Positions 37,165-50,752 of a stretch of DNA of 64,000 nucleotides are shown here, in pieces. A program made the position numbers and the translations under genes. Each line of letters begins with the position of its first letter. Positions within the stretch are counted from its first letter, which is position 1. Source of the DNA: Siphonodentalium dalli (taxonomy: Eukaryota; Mollusca; Scaphopoda; Gadilida; Siphonodentaliidae); assembly GCA_032622095.1 (NCBI GenBank), contig CP136067.1, positions 53,049,899 through 53,113,898 on the forward strand. The letters are read 5' to 3'. The notes under the pieces were generated by a model. The model was not told the DNA's origin. It searched no databases and saw only the letters and a program-made list of their open reading frames with translations.

Positions 37165-38780
37165 GAATCAGGTAATTTTACTCTGGTAAACCCCAGATCT
37201 AGATACGCACACATGTAGACCCGTGCACCAGCGTGCATCCATGTATTGTTACTCAGTCTAGTAAATGTTCCCACCCATGTAATTCAAGGAATTTTACCCG
37301 GATGCAAGTATGCATGTAGAATTCTACTAGAGTAATTCTAACAGAGTAACTCTATACCAGGGTAATTTAAAGGTACCGGTACTGAATATCTGATTAGATG
37401 GTCCTCAAATATCATCAGATTCCCCAACAACAACAATATTTTTTGAAATGCCGCTTCAGTTATCAGAATCGATTAATTGCCCAAAAATAATGCTAACCAC
37501 AGTCAACTGTAGTATAAATTTGCCCAAAACCTGTTATTTATCAATATTTTGTTCAACGAAATATTGCCGGTTTGTCAAATATCTGACACAAAAAAAAAAC
37601 ACTTTAATTTTAGAGTTATCCATCTTCATCCGCAATTTGGTCCGAGACCATGTACCTTTATCCAGATTAACGTACTTGCCGAGACTGCCTTCTCGTCGAC
37701 TTTTACTGGGCCACTAAATATTCCAGGTGGTGAAAAATAATATATTTCAAAAATCGATATCTGATCACTCTGAGCTTTGATGTGTGGGTTCTTCGACTGG
37801 AATCAAATATTTTTCACCCCGAAGCTAAATAAATAGCAATTGAGGGGCGCTTAATCGGATTGAGTACCGGTAGGCCTACCTTTAACTCGATGTTAGGGTA
37901 AAGTTACCACAGTATTATACCGAATTGCGCTTTCAGAAGCTTTAACATTTGAGATAACAGATTGGAGGTTATATGAATCACGCATGTGATAACATAAGGT
38001 GTTAAACTTTTCTGGAGTTATCCTACTAATTTATAAGAATATTCTTGTCCCATTCTGTTAACTTTTGAGTATGACACCGGGTAAATTTGTTTCCACTGAT
38101 AAATTACTCTGGTAAAGGCCATGCACGTACAGTCCATGGATGTAAAAAGAACACACCCTTGTAAATTAAAGTAAAGGCATGATGTACCCCACAGCTACAA
38201 GGACAACATACCATACTACTTTAATCCAGAAATATGACTAAGATTCATCATAGCATTCCCCATGTAGTATTATTGTATATTAGTGATATATGGCATTCGA
38301 AATCAAAGGATATGTGTTATTAGTTACCACATAACATTAATACTAGAAAATGTAGAACTCAAATATTCACAAAATCCACCTCTGACTGGAACCAACCCAT
38401 ATAAAAAGATCCATTGTTGCATTGCGCGCCACGTTTTGAAGTAAATCATTTGTAAAGAGCGTTATTTTTCTTCTAAGAAATCTTTTTTAACCAAATAACG
38501 GATGCATTCAGAAAAGAAAAAATAATACAAACACTTAAAGAATGGCTTTTACCAGAGTATATCGCTAAACCTGACTTTACCAGAGTATATAGAGCCTGGC
38601 AAACTACGCTTTGCGTATATGAACATATAATAGAGGGCAGCCTAATTTCCCAAACATGTTATATCAAACATACGTACACCAGAGGTCCGTTGAATGTCAA
38701 AGCAACGAGATTTATAAGTAAACAAAGCCATGATTTTCAGAGAATTTCGATTTGCCGCGATATCAGAAACATGTACGTAA
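37165..38780. repeat. 1.6-kb direct repeat, copy 1
   Basis: Nearly identical to 41459-43050 from 'GAATCAGGTAATTTTACTCT' to 'AAACATGTACGTAA', with only small indels. It contains a 'GGTACTCAAYCC' foldback-family segment at about 37390-37880. No coding exon recognised. Confidence 0.92.
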
Positions 38781-39119
38781 ACAATGTATTAAACGATCCT
38801 ATCATCACTTTATCCCTTTTCTATCAAGGTAGGTGAACTATTATCTTGAAGAGAGATTAATCACGGACATGACAGTGATTATATTCAGTAGTTCATGTGA
38901 ATTAATGCCCGGACTCCATGTTTACGTATTTGTTTTAAATGAAAGTCTGTTATAGAAGAGTGCCGGGACTTGACTGTCCAAAACAGCATCAACCCATCCG
39001 ATACCATGCACAAGCTATTGTGGACCGAGAATACTTGGTCTACGTATATACATGTAGGCCTGACAGAATAATCTAGTCGAATATGGCAAAATACACACAT
39101 CGGCATCAACTGTAACACG

Positions 39120-39820
39120 ATAGAGTACCCTATAGTACAGTTCTATGAAACCATGGTAGTACCATGGTAAATATCACTTTACGATTGTATATATATAGTA
39201 CCATGTTACCATGTTATCTGTATAACACGTCAGAGTACTTTAGTATAGAGTCATGGTATAGTACCATGGTATATATCAATTTATCGTGGTATAGTACCAT
39301 GGTAGTACCATGATAAGAGTACCGTAGTATAGATCCATGGTAGTTACACAGTAGTGCCAACACTATACACTGGTTCTATGGTAGTACCATTACACTACCA
39401 TGGTATAGTATCAATGGTAGTACCATGTTAGAGTACCATGGTGTTTTCTGATCTGGGATACCTTGATTGACCCTAATGGAATAAAACATACGATAGTATT
39501 ACCATTGTAAAATGAAATTGACCATGGCATGGTATGTGGAACATTACCATGGTAAATGGTAATTATGACCGTTTAACATGGTATGTAATAGTTATATAAG
39601 ATGGGAGCATAGTGAAGTACGTTGGTTTACATAGTAATACATAACTTACCGTGGTACCTAACCAACATTTTACCATGGTCTTAGCATGGTAAACTACTGT
39701 CTTACCATGGTCAATGTCTATTTACCTTGCCATTATGGTAGATTACCATAGTGTGTAATAGTGCGAGCACAGTAAAGTACCTTGGTTTACGTAGTAATAT
39801 ATAATTTACCATGGTAACCG
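39120..39820. repeat. TACCATGGTA-rich stretch
   Basis: The palindromic decamer TACCATGGTA and one-off variants recur irregularly; about a dozen exact CCATGGT cores were counted. It lies between the two 1.6-kb repeats. Weaker GGTA-rich relatives flank them (37020-37160, 41340-41458). No coding potential. Confidence 0.85.
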
Positions 39821-41325
39821 GGGGGGGGGGGGTAATAAAAACAGTTGCAGGAAGGTATGTCGGGGTGGACGGTGAAAGAGGCAAAAAACACATTTTTTAC
39901 AACCTCGTGCAATTTTTTTTTACTAAAGACAGTTTGAGCCTATATTTGATATTTGTAACAGTTTAAAACATATTATAACTGTTAAATCAACATATGTATG
40001 GTACTGGGAGCTCACTTGGGCCTTAGTGGCAATGGCATGTTGCATATGGGACGGTGTCAAAACTTCATTCCTGACACCATTCGGAAAAAAACCCGACATG
40101 GACATTTTTAGAAAGAAAAAAATCTGGAATCATATATAATTATTAAAAATAGGCTTTTGGCCAGTGTGAAAACTTATTCAATATTGTAAATAAAACAGTT
40201 TAGAAAACGTAGGACCGAAATAAATTAGGGTTTTCCTTGATGACTTATGAAACATAAACAAAGAGCTTCGAGAAATGTAAAACTGAAATTATACTTTTCC
40301 TGGTGAAACTATATAAGACGCTTAAGCCTTGATCATTGTGTGCATTGTGTGTTATCAGTACATCGAGTCAATCAGTGAATTATTTGCATATCTATAAACT
40401 CAGATGACTATATCTGTTACTCACACAACACCTAAAGTATTCAAGTCTGGTATAGTAACTGCACCAGTAGACTAACAAAAATGGTATGGAATAATGCTGA
40501 CTAATCAGAAAATAGTTATAAATTATGGAATTGAGTGTATCCTTGTGGACCTAAGCTTGCTATTATCAGCAATTGATCAAATAACTGTTCCAATTGCAGC
40601 CTGGTAAATCTCCTATCTGTGTTTATCTAATATCAAAATTTGTCAACTCTATTTGAATTGGAGCTTAACAACTGAAATGTCACGACGTGTCTACAAAATG
40701 TCAGCAGTGACTCGAAAGTAAAGATTGAGTTTGTTGTCCTGAGATATTAATGCTATCAGCTAAAAAGGTATTACAGCCAAATATTCAAACATGTTTGGTT
40801 CATGTAATACGGTAGCTTTTATGGGAAAATGATATCTCACTGGATATGTATATTTTTTGTGTGTAAAATTGGATGCATATTATGCTTTATATTAATGAGC
40901 TAGCAGTAGCTATCTGCTTCTGAATGGTTACTATATTTGTCCACTACATCGATGGATTATAATTTCCATTTAGCAGTGTGGAATTTGACCACCCAGCTGA
41001 CCTAGCATACTCTGGTCAGGCACTGACATGGAAACTCTTGATACATGCATGTGGTAGAGAAAATACCTTAGTATCAGTCACCATTTGAAAAAAATCAATT
41101 TTAATTTTTCATTAAAACATAGGTGCTAAATCTGGTTAAACCGTCATTTGGACTAAATGTGATAAGTTCCCAGTGGTTATGTAGGGTTTTATGCTGTTTC
41201 GGACCAAAATTACTGAAATTTGGGGGGTGGGTGTCAAAAAATTTTTGCAGGTTTGGGGGGGGGGTGTGGGTCCCCGAAAATGCCAGATGCATACCGTCCT
41301 GAATTTTTTTACTATCCCCCCCCTG
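39820..41325. mobile_element. hAT-like element, copy 2, 1506 bp
   Basis: Poly-G start and CCCCCCCTG end are flanked by the exact 8-bp duplication TGGTAACC (39812-39819, 41326-41333). Subterminal TTGCAGGAAGGTATG at one end pairs with GCATACCGTCCTGAA at the other. Inverted relative of 7670-9313. No transposase recognised. Confidence 0.85.
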
Positions 41326-41458
41326 TGGTAACCAGCATTGTGCTATACTCTTAACATGGTATGGTAAAACCTTGGTACTTTTTATACAGAATTACCACAG
41401 CATACCACGGTATATCACAGTCAACCCTGGTACATATAATAAAACAAAAACCTTGGTA

Positions 41459-43050
41459 GAATCAGGTAATTTTACTCTGGTAAAACCCAGATCTAGATAC
41501 GCACACATGTAGACCCGTGCACCAGCGTGCATCCATGTATTTTTACTCAGTCTAGTAAATGTTCCCACCCATGTAATTCAAGGAATTTTACCCGGATGCA
41601 AGTATGCATGTATAATTCTACTAGAGTAATTCTAACAGAGTAACTCTACCAGGGTAATTTAAAGGTATTGAATCTGATTAGATGCATGGTCCTCAAATAT
41701 CATCAGATTCCCCAACAACAACAATATTTTTTGAAATGCCGCTTCAGTTATCAGAATCGATTAATTGCCCAAAAATAATGCTAACCACAGTCAACTGTAG
41801 TATAAATTTGCCCAAAACCTGTTATTTATCAATATTTCGTTCAACGAAATATTGCCGGTTTGTCAAATATCTGACACAAAAAAACCCCACTTGATTTTAG
41901 AGTTATCCATCTTCATCCGCAATTTGGTCCGAGACTGCCTTCTCGTCGACTTTTACTGGGCCACTAAATATTCCAGGTGGTGAAAAATAATATATTTCAA
42001 AAATCGATATCTGATCACTCTGAGCTTTGATGGGTGGGTTCTTCGACTGGAATCAAATATTTTTCACCCCGAAGCTAAATAAATAGCAATTGAGGGGCGC
42101 TTAATCGGATTGAGTACAGGTAGGCCTACCTTTAACTCGATGTTAGGGTAAAGTTACCACAGTATTACCGAATTGCGCTTTCAGAAGCTTTAACATTTGA
42201 TATAACAGATTGGAGGTTATATGAATCACGCATGTGATAACATAAGGTGTTAAACCTTTCTGGATTTATCCTACTAATTTATAAGAATATTCTTGTCCCA
42301 TTCTGTTAACTTTTGAGTATGACACCGGGTAAATTTGTTTCCACTGATAAATTACTCTGGTAAAGGCCATGCACAGTCCATGGATGTAAAAAGAACACAC
42401 CCTTGTAAATTAAAGTAAAGACACGATGTACCCCACAGCTACAAGGACAGCATACCATACTACTTTAATCCAGAAATATGACTAAGATTCATCATAGCAT
42501 TCCCCATGTAGTATGTTGTATTATTGTATATTAGTGATATATGGCATTACCTCACGCACCGCATTCGAAATCAAAGGATATGTGTTATTAGTTACCACAT
42601 AACATTAATACTAGAAAATGTAGAACTCAAATATTCACAAAATCCATCTCTGACTGGAACCAACCCATATAAAAAGATCCATTGTTGCATTGCGCCACGT
42701 TTTGAAGTAAATCATTTGTAAAGAGCGTTATTTTTCTTCTAAGAAATCTTTTTTAACCAAATAACGGATGCATTCAGAAAAGAACAAATAATACAAACAC
42801 TTAAAGAATGGCTTTTACCAGAGTATATCGCTAAACCTGACTTTACCCGAGTATAGAGCCTGGTAAACTACGCTTTGCGTATACGAACATATAATAGAGG
42901 GCAGCCTAATTTCCCAAACATGCATGTTATATATCAAACATACGTACACCAGAGGTCCGTTGAATGTCAAAGCAACGAGATTTATAAGTAAACAAAGCCA
43001 TGATTTTCAGAGAATTTCGATTTGCCGCGATATCAGAAACATGTACGTAA
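41459..43050. repeat. 1.6-kb direct repeat, copy 2
   Basis: See 37165-38780. The two copies are in the same orientation, separated by the palindrome-rich stretch and the hAT copy. Confidence 0.92.
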
Positions 43051-43224
43051 CCATTGTACATAGATTGAAAACATATTGGTATACCACGGTACCGCGAATA
43101 CAACTTATAGAACTGTAAATTGGATGATTGGATCGATCGAATGTTCAATGAACCTTGTTATTTTACACAATTGGTCTGGATGGGTATATTTGTGAACTGA
43201 TGTGTAGCTACAATAATAAACTAT

Positions 43225-44035
43225 GGTATTGATGCGCGAATTGACCTTGAATTGTTCATTTTGAAGGTCAAGGTCAGGTGGGGTCACGATTTGACCCGTC
43301 CAAAACACTGCCAGGACAAAAGTACCCGACAAAAGTACCCGTCGAAATCCATCCGGCTTTACCCGATTTGACCTCGACTTGATCATTTTGAAGGTCATGG
43401 TCAGGTTGGGGTCACGATTTTACCCGTCCAAAACACTCAGTGGACAAAAGTAACCGCACGTATCAAATTTCGTCGAAACCCCATCAAAATTCGCGATTTG
43501 ACCTTGAATTGACCCGATTTCAAGGTCAATGTCACATCGCACGGGCAAACGAATAGGCTTACGACACTCCCCATACGAAAGTGTCCCAGACACTAATTTT
43601 CATCGAAATCCCGTGATACTCGGGCGTTTGACCTTGAAATGACCCGATTTCAAAGTCAAGGTCGCGTCGCACGGGTAAATTAATAGGCCTATGCCACTCC
43701 CCGGCCGAAAGTACCCCCACATACCAAATTTCATCGAAATCCCGTGATATTTGGGCGTTTGACCTTGAAATGGCCCGATTTCAAGGTCAAGGTCGCATCG
43801 CACGGGCAAATTAATAGGCCTATGCCACTCCCGGACCGAAAGTACCCCCACATACCAAGTTTCATCAAAATCCCGTGATACTCGGGCGTTGGACCTTGAA
43901 ATGACCCGATTTCAAGGTCAAGGTCACGTCGCACGGGCAAATTAATAGGCCGATGCCACTTCCCGGCCGAAAGTACCCCCACATACCAAGTTTCGTCGAA
44001 ATCCCGTGATACTCGGGCGTTTGACATTGAAATGA
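43225..44035. repeat. satellite of about 131 bp with paired TCAAGGTCA motifs
   Basis: Six to seven units; the youngest are spaced 131-132 bp ('GTGATACTCGGGCGTTTGAC' at 43613, 43744, 43876 and 44007). Most units contain TGACCTTGAA, then TTCAAGGTCAAGGTC, an inverted pair of the nuclear-receptor extended half-site. Minus-strand ORFs here are repeat translations. Confidence 0.9.
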
Positions 44036-44069
44036 CCCGTGCGGACTTCCTGTTTAAAATAATAACAAA

Positions 44070-44609
44070 ATGGCGACTTTGATGAGCATTTATATCGTGC
44101 AGAATGCATCGGAAGGCAAATGGACAATTATATCAGTCAACAGATCAAAAAATGTTCGTCAAATGGCTGGTGATTTCATGTCCACGAAAGACATTGACGA
44201 TGATTTTGACCTGGTTGTTTCAAAAACGAAAACAGGGGACTTTGACACAGTTGCAGGAGACATCATGATCATCATGTTTTCTGAAGTCACGCAATTTTTC
44301 GGACGATATTTTCAAGTTCGAGTGACCAAAGAAGAAATAGGAAGAACTAGTTGATGTATTCTCAGTGCTGATGACATGTTGCAAGGAGGTGGTGTTGCCC
44401 AGTAAGACAAATGTGAAAAACAAACGTGACGAATTGTGCAGTTAATTCATTCAATCATTGACTGGTTAGGTGAAAACAAAGTGAAAGTGGTCTTCCAAAC
44501 GGATAGCGTTGACAGTGTGGGTCGGCAGTGTGTGGCTATTGTATGTAATGCACTCTGGTTTGTGGATCAGCACTATTTCAAACTTCAAGATTTTTATGAA
44601 AGTCTGTGA
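44070..44609 (+). pseudogene. frameshifted gene-like ORF, function unknown
   Basis: An ATG in good context (ACAAAATGG) opens 94 codons, MATLMSIYIVQNASEGKWTI through FFGRYFQVRVTKEE. Protein-like sequence continues in the second frame (ELVDVFSVLMTCCKEVVLPS...) after about 44340, and in the third frame after about 44440 (LIHSIIDWLGENKVKVVFQT ... FKLQDFYESL) to a stop at 44607-44609. An AATAAA follows 11 bp later (44620-44625). The three parts add up to about 179 codons without an intron, so this looks like a retrocopy, a degraded intronless gene, or a gene broken by assembly errors. No family was recognised. Confidence 0.55.
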
Positions 44610-44625
44610 TTAATTAGAAAATAAA

Positions 44626-46570
44626 CCTTTTATTTCATAAATTATTGTTGTGATTTTATATTATCAATTCATGTGTAGTCCAGTGGAACTCCTTTCAATA
44701 AAGCTTGATCTGGTTGGTGGTCACCCTGAGTTACATCAAATTTCACCGATGTAGTTTCCACATCATCATGAGTGATTAACTCAAACTGTTTCCTCTATGC
44801 AACTTTATTACAATTCTAGATTATTAAGGGGATATATGATGGTCAGCTTCCCTGCTTCGGTATATTGCCCATATTCAGTATTACTGTTTAATATGGGATT
44901 CCAGTAAATACTTTATAAATAAATACCTGCCTCACCACAAAATTAATTTGAAAAAAATAATAAATATAAATAACTGCCTCCCTCATCACTTTGAAAAAAA
45001 AAAATCCCTGAGAAACAAACTATTAAGTTTATATGGCCTAATAGATAGATATATATATAACGATTTAAAAAAAAGTACATTTACAATGGTTTACCACGGG
45101 GTATACAATGACCGAGGTTTACCACAGTACATTTACATTGGTTTAAAGTGTAACTGACACGAATTTAAATAAACGTATTTTCTGTCAGTTTTGAGATACT
45201 TTCTGATCTCTGACGGCTCCACTTTAACACATAAGATACAGTTCTCTATTATAATCTTGCGACTTGTTTAGTCGCATGAATTTATTAATTGAAAGAAAGT
45301 CACGTATTTATGGGTTTTATTGTTTTACCTACATAATACAAGAGCTACATGTACTTGAATAGACTGGAATGAAAAAGCAACTATCTCGCGATGATGTCTC
45401 AACAAACTAGTTGCTGATATACTTGGTGATCACATAATATTATGCTATCATTCGTGGTTCCAATCCCACGCGATAACTTTATTTCGAATTTTATGATATT
45501 GGACGGAGTGATAAATTTTTGCCTATTAATTTACCAATTGATAAGAGGTATATACTAACGGTGAAACTAATGTTTGATATGAAATGTCATTCTATATAAT
45601 AATTACAATTATATACATTTTGCCACTGGGAACGTTCCATTTCTGAATTTTTTGTATGTCCCTTCAATAAGTCTTAAAATTAATACTAACCGCCATATTG
45701 GACGCCATCTTGGATTTCGATACTATTATAATAGTGAATGTGGATGGAAATTCACGATAACTGCATTTCGAATTTTATGACATTGGGGAGGGGTAACTTT
45801 TTTCCTATTATTTCAATATTTGTAGGGACAGGATAATAATATCAGAACCTCCCGATATCACTCTTTCCAAACATATATGATAAGATGGGCTGGGTCGGTC
45901 CACCGTGCTAGTTTTGTACAGAGTTGACGCGCGACAGTCATACTTTCCTTTCTTACCGAGTCATCAAGGGAGGTAAACCCTGCATGCCATGGTGTTAGGC
46001 AGAATGTTACGCTCGCTACCAAGACGTCGCGAAATCTCACAAAAACCCCAGAAAAGATCAGAACGTTCGGATCTAGTATCACCATGTGCCCCATAATAAC
46101 AAATACATATTTATGTTTATTGTGATTTGGTTATCTTTTAACCAAATTGTGTACTGTTTGTCAGCCGCTGAAAATAGGCTAAATTTTCAGTATATAGGGT
46201 ACATTCACAAATAGTCTTACCAAACATAGCTGCCACAAGTTCCAACAAGGCCAAGACTCATTTTCATAAATGATATAGATTTACCTTCCAGAACAAGTTG
46301 GTTTCAACTTGTTCTACCCAGGGTAGGAGTATCCGACCCCTTTTGGTATTTGGCCGCTCCACTAATAGTGTAGGGGGACCTCAATACAACGCGCTTGCCA
46401 CCTTGGTCAGAATAGTTTCTGAGATATAAAATACATTTTCCATTTTTTTTATTTTGGTCGATTTAGAGGGAGTGAACAATCACTATATGGCAGCAACAAT
46501 GATTTTGTTCTCTATATATATGTTAGTATACATTATGTGTCGTATATAACAAATACTTCAGTTCTACAAA
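44626..46570. other. no gene recognised
   Basis: AT-rich sequence with fragments of 'GCCATCTTGGATTTCG' repeats near 45690-45720. A minus-strand ORF at 45858-46094 has no recognisable domain. Confidence 0.5.
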
Positions 46571-46579
46571 GTCGCTATA

Positions 46580-47340
46580 TATTAATAAAAAATTACATGT
46601 TATAAATAAAATGTGTTTTGTTGTTGTTGTTGTTGTTGTAACTGGGTTATTTAAAAAGCCTGATGTATCTTTAACCACGCTCGTGGTGTCTGTGATCTGG
46701 TTTTCATCACATGAATCATTATTTGGTCCCATTAGAATCAATCAAAAAGTGTGTTTTGTCATTATCATAAATATGTATTTTTCGATGACGTGTTCCGGGG
46801 AGCATTAGCTAAAATCCAATATCTCGCAAACCGTCAAACCGTCAAATTCTTTCTACATGTGATGTCCATATAACGACTGAGCCATATGAATTATATAGTT
46901 TGGCATGTGATGTCCATATAACGACTGAGCCTTATGAATTATATAGTTTGGCATGTGTTATTTATTTATAACAAATAGTTTAGTAATACAACATCGATGT
47001 TAATGCATGCATAAGCACATGTACCTCTTATTAATAAAATATGTTGTTGTTGTAATTGGGGGTCTGGAAGCCTGAACATACCTGTAATAAATTACATGGT
47101 ATCTCTGGACCAACCTTTCAGTTGACAATGCATAATGGGTCCTATTAAGATCAATTAGAAAAAGAAAATGTTGTAATGTCTTTATTATAAATATGTAATT
47201 TTTCGACCAAAACGTATTTGGGGGGGGGGGGGGGGGGTAGCTAAAATCCATTGTCTCGCAAACGTTTAAAATTTCTGTTAACTTCTTTCTACACATGATT
47301 GTCAGATATTAATACTACGCCATATGGATTAAATATTTCG
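46580..47340. repeat. diverged tandem duplication, about 440 bp per unit
   Basis: 46580-46880 and 47020-47340 share 'AATAAAAT(G)TGTTGTTGTTGT', 'ATGTATTTTTCGA' and 'GCTAAAATCCAATATCTCGC'-like phrases. A 57-bp unit ('GATGTCCATATAACGACTGA') is duplicated at 46858-46955. A G-run lies at 47220-47237. Confidence 0.75.
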
Positions 47341-48207
47341 GTATTATTGCAATATCCGTTTGAATGAAAATGTTTGAAAAAAACATATTTCTGTGAAAAA
47401 GAGCGATTTTTCAGCAAAAAATAAATGTTTCGGTTCCAAATGGCAGGAAATCAAAATTAACAACACTTTTTTTTAATTCTCAAGTAGATCTATGGTATGA
47501 TGTAGTAATTTTAACACCAAAAATGTTGGAAAATAAGTTAGGAATTTGCCACAGGGCTCGCCTTACCAAAATCGTTAATTTGTGGGTCAGGGTTCGATTG
47601 CTGTGGGACGTCAGTGTTCAAACGGTTAAGCACAAAAACAGTTCGGTAACGCAACAAAAACATGTTCACAGTTTATTACACCGGATAAGTTGATAAATCA
47701 CTGTTTTGGAGCTTTCTCTTTCAAATGGTAAATAATATGGCATATATTTTATATATGTGTTCTGGGGGTTCGAAAATTAAGTGGGCCTTTACATTTTTAC
47801 CTGTTGTTAATTTGTCCAGTCGATAATGTTGACATTCTAGTAGTGGCTGAGGCAGGAGTTATGACATCAGGAAAATTGAATTCGATAAGTAAATTCCAGC
47901 TGGAATCCGGAACCATATATGTACAATGTACGCGCAAATGAAACAATGAACACACCGTATACGTATACAATTTAGCAAATAATGGACTTTTCCACAGTAA
48001 TCTTGGTATATTATTAAACATTATAATTTGAGAATGGAATGAAATTTCAGTACAAAACTTGAATGTTCCAACTGATGGCAATTTCAGATCAAAATTTGTA
48101 ACAACACATTTCACACTAAATACTAGCTCCATGCATGAATTCCGTTACTAGCTCCCAGTTCCTAGTTCCCAGTTATCAAAATATAATTATAATCGTTACT
48201 AAATCGC
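47341..48207. other. no gene recognised
   Basis: Unique-looking AT-rich sequence up to the start of the satellite. The minus-strand ORF at 47797-48132 has no recognisable features. Confidence 0.5.
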
Positions 48208-48696
48208 CTATGTGTGCATAACCACAGCAGCTACGGGGCCATCCCTTTGGATTCTTCTTGTGCCACCACTAGTCCATCTAAAAATCACAAACCAGGTCAC
48301 ATACGCCCGTCCAGCTGTTCAAAACTTTCGCGTAAGTCGTGCGTGGGGTCCAAATAGGACATTTTTCGTTCCTAAAGTACTTATGGATTCGTAACCACAC
48401 CAGCCAAGGGGCTATCCTTGTGGATTCTTCTTGTGCCACCACTAGTCCATCTAGAAATCACAAACCAAGTCACATACGCCCGTCCAGCTGTTCAAAAATT
48501 GGGCGTAAGTCGTGCGTGGGTTAAAAATAGGACATTTTTGGTTGCTAAATTACTTATGGATTCGTAACAATACCAGCCAAAGGGGCTATCCTTGTGGATT
48601 CTTCTTGTGCCACCATTAGTCCATCTAGAAATCACAAATCAAGTAACATGCGCCCTTCCAGCTGTCCAAAAATTGGGCGTAAGTCGTGCGTGGGGT

Positions 48697-49734
48697 CAGG
48701 GGCGGCGGAGCCGTGGGGGGGGGGGGGGCACAAGGGGCACGTGCCCCCCCCCCCCACTTTTTCCCCAATTATGGGTACATAATCTTCCAATACTAAATAC
48801 AATGGAGAAAATAATTTTTGGTTCCCAAGAAAACATTCCATTGGTAACACATGTGTTTAATCTTATCAGTGATGCCACTATGGCTATGGCTAGCAAGATA
48901 GCAAGTTAATCCCTTGGTCAATATTAACACTCTGTCTGAGTAATTGCCCTCTGGGAATTAGACTACAGACTCTGAGTTCTTTGTAGATCCCAGGTCTTCT
49001 GAGGATACCATCAGAGCCATGTCTTGGACACAACAACTTGTCTAATTAAAAGCACATTCATCATACCAATGAAGGGTTTAAATTTTAGTGTCTGCAATAA
49101 AACTGCAAACCTGGGACTTGGCAGGTATACAATTTCATGCCAAGGTGGTCAAACCCCTGATATGGGATCACATGCTATAGCCAATAGCAGTTGATGCTGA
49201 GTATTCATTGGAATAGCTTGACTAGGATTGTTATCAATTCAGCTAATTCGTAATTACCGACAAATAAGAAAAGTTACAATAATTTTGTTCTAAAAAAAGT
49301 TTACTGTGTACAGGCAAGATTAGTGCCTGTGTACATATATTATTATAGTGTTATTTAATATTCAAAGTTACTTGTGATTATTGTTTCTTCGATATCAACG
49401 TGTGTCATATGTGGAGTTAATTGAATTATACAGTATATTGTATAATAATTTCATCATAACACTTGTGACAAAGGATGCAGGTTGTAGAAGTTATATCAAC
49501 GTTATATCATGCAGTCATATTTCACACTTTGGCACCAAAGATAAGTGAGTAGCGGAGTAGCATCATTTAAACTCTTTCTTGTTTCTACATTCATAACGGT
49601 AACCACGAATAACATATCATACTAAACAATCTTTGCGCTGGCGCACATTTGAAAACAGTTTCTAATTCATATATGTAGTATATATTTTTTTAAATGGTGC
49701 CCCCCCACTTTTTTTGTAGCTTCCGCCACCCCTG
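48697..49734. mobile_element. hAT-like element, 1038 bp
   Basis: Ends CAGGGGCGGCGGAGC / GCTTCCGCCACCCCTG are flanked by the exact 8-bp duplication CGTGGGGT (48689-48696, 49735-49742), which comes from the satellite monomer. No transposase recognised. Confidence 0.92.
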
Positions 49735-50752
49735 CGTGGGGTCAAAATAATGAAAAAAAGGTAATTTTTCGTTGCTAAATCGCCCGCGTAGGCATAACCA
49801 TAGCAGCCACGGGGCTATCCTTGTGGATTCTTCTTGTCCCACTACCAGTCCATCCAGGTCACATAAACTTGTCAAACTGTTAAAAAAATTGGCGTAAGTC
49901 GTGCGTGGGGTAAAATATGACATTTTTCGTTGCTAAATTCCCTATGCAAACTAGCTAGTCACATAAACTTGTCCACCTGTTCAAAAATTGGGCGTAAATC
50001 GTGCATGGGGTAATAATAGGACATTTTTCGTTGCTTATTCCAGCCTGTTCTCCTGAAAACTAGCACATTATTTGATGATAAGGAAAGTATTTTAGGTATA
50101 TAATCTGCTTAAAAGCGGGCCCATTTTGAGTCGATAATGTGCTGAAAATTAGACGTTTAGTCACATATAGAGGCGTTTCTAAGCAGATTATATGAGGACA
50201 ATTACAAAAATAAGCCAACGCACGACTTTTCAGGGCCACCCTCAACATGTGTTTTAACTGTGGCTCGCAACATAACACGAAATGACGACTATGACTCAAT
50301 TATCTGCTTATTTCAGAAGCAAATAATCACTTTATGTACCTAATTAATATCATAGGTCGATTATGTGAGTATTTTCGCGAGCATATGTTGCTAAATCGCC
50401 TGCGTTGGCATAAACATAACAGCCACGGGGCTATCCTTGTCGATCTTTCTGGTACAACCACTAGTCCATCTAGAAATCACAAATCAAGTAACATGCGCCC
50501 GTCCAGCTGTTCACAAATTGGGCGTAAGTCTTGCGTGGGGACAAAATATTGAAAAAAAGACATTTTTCGTTGCTAAATCGCCTGCGTAGGCATAACCATA
50601 CCAGCCACGGGGCTATACGTGTGGATTCTTCTTGTGCCACCACTATTCCATCTAGAAATCACAAACTGGTTGACATACGCCTTTCCAGCTGTTCAAAAAT
50701 TGGTCGTAAGTCGTGCGTGGGGTGAAAATATTGAAAAAAATGTAATTTTTCG

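Noticed and set aside
43600-44027. In-frame repetitive minus-strand ORFs
   Set aside because: They are translations of a 131-132 bp satellite that also varies at non-coding-like positions.
45858-46094. 78-codon minus-strand ORF with a fairly protein-like sequence
   Set aside because: No recognised family, no splice context and no supporting neighbours; kept only as an unannotated possibility.
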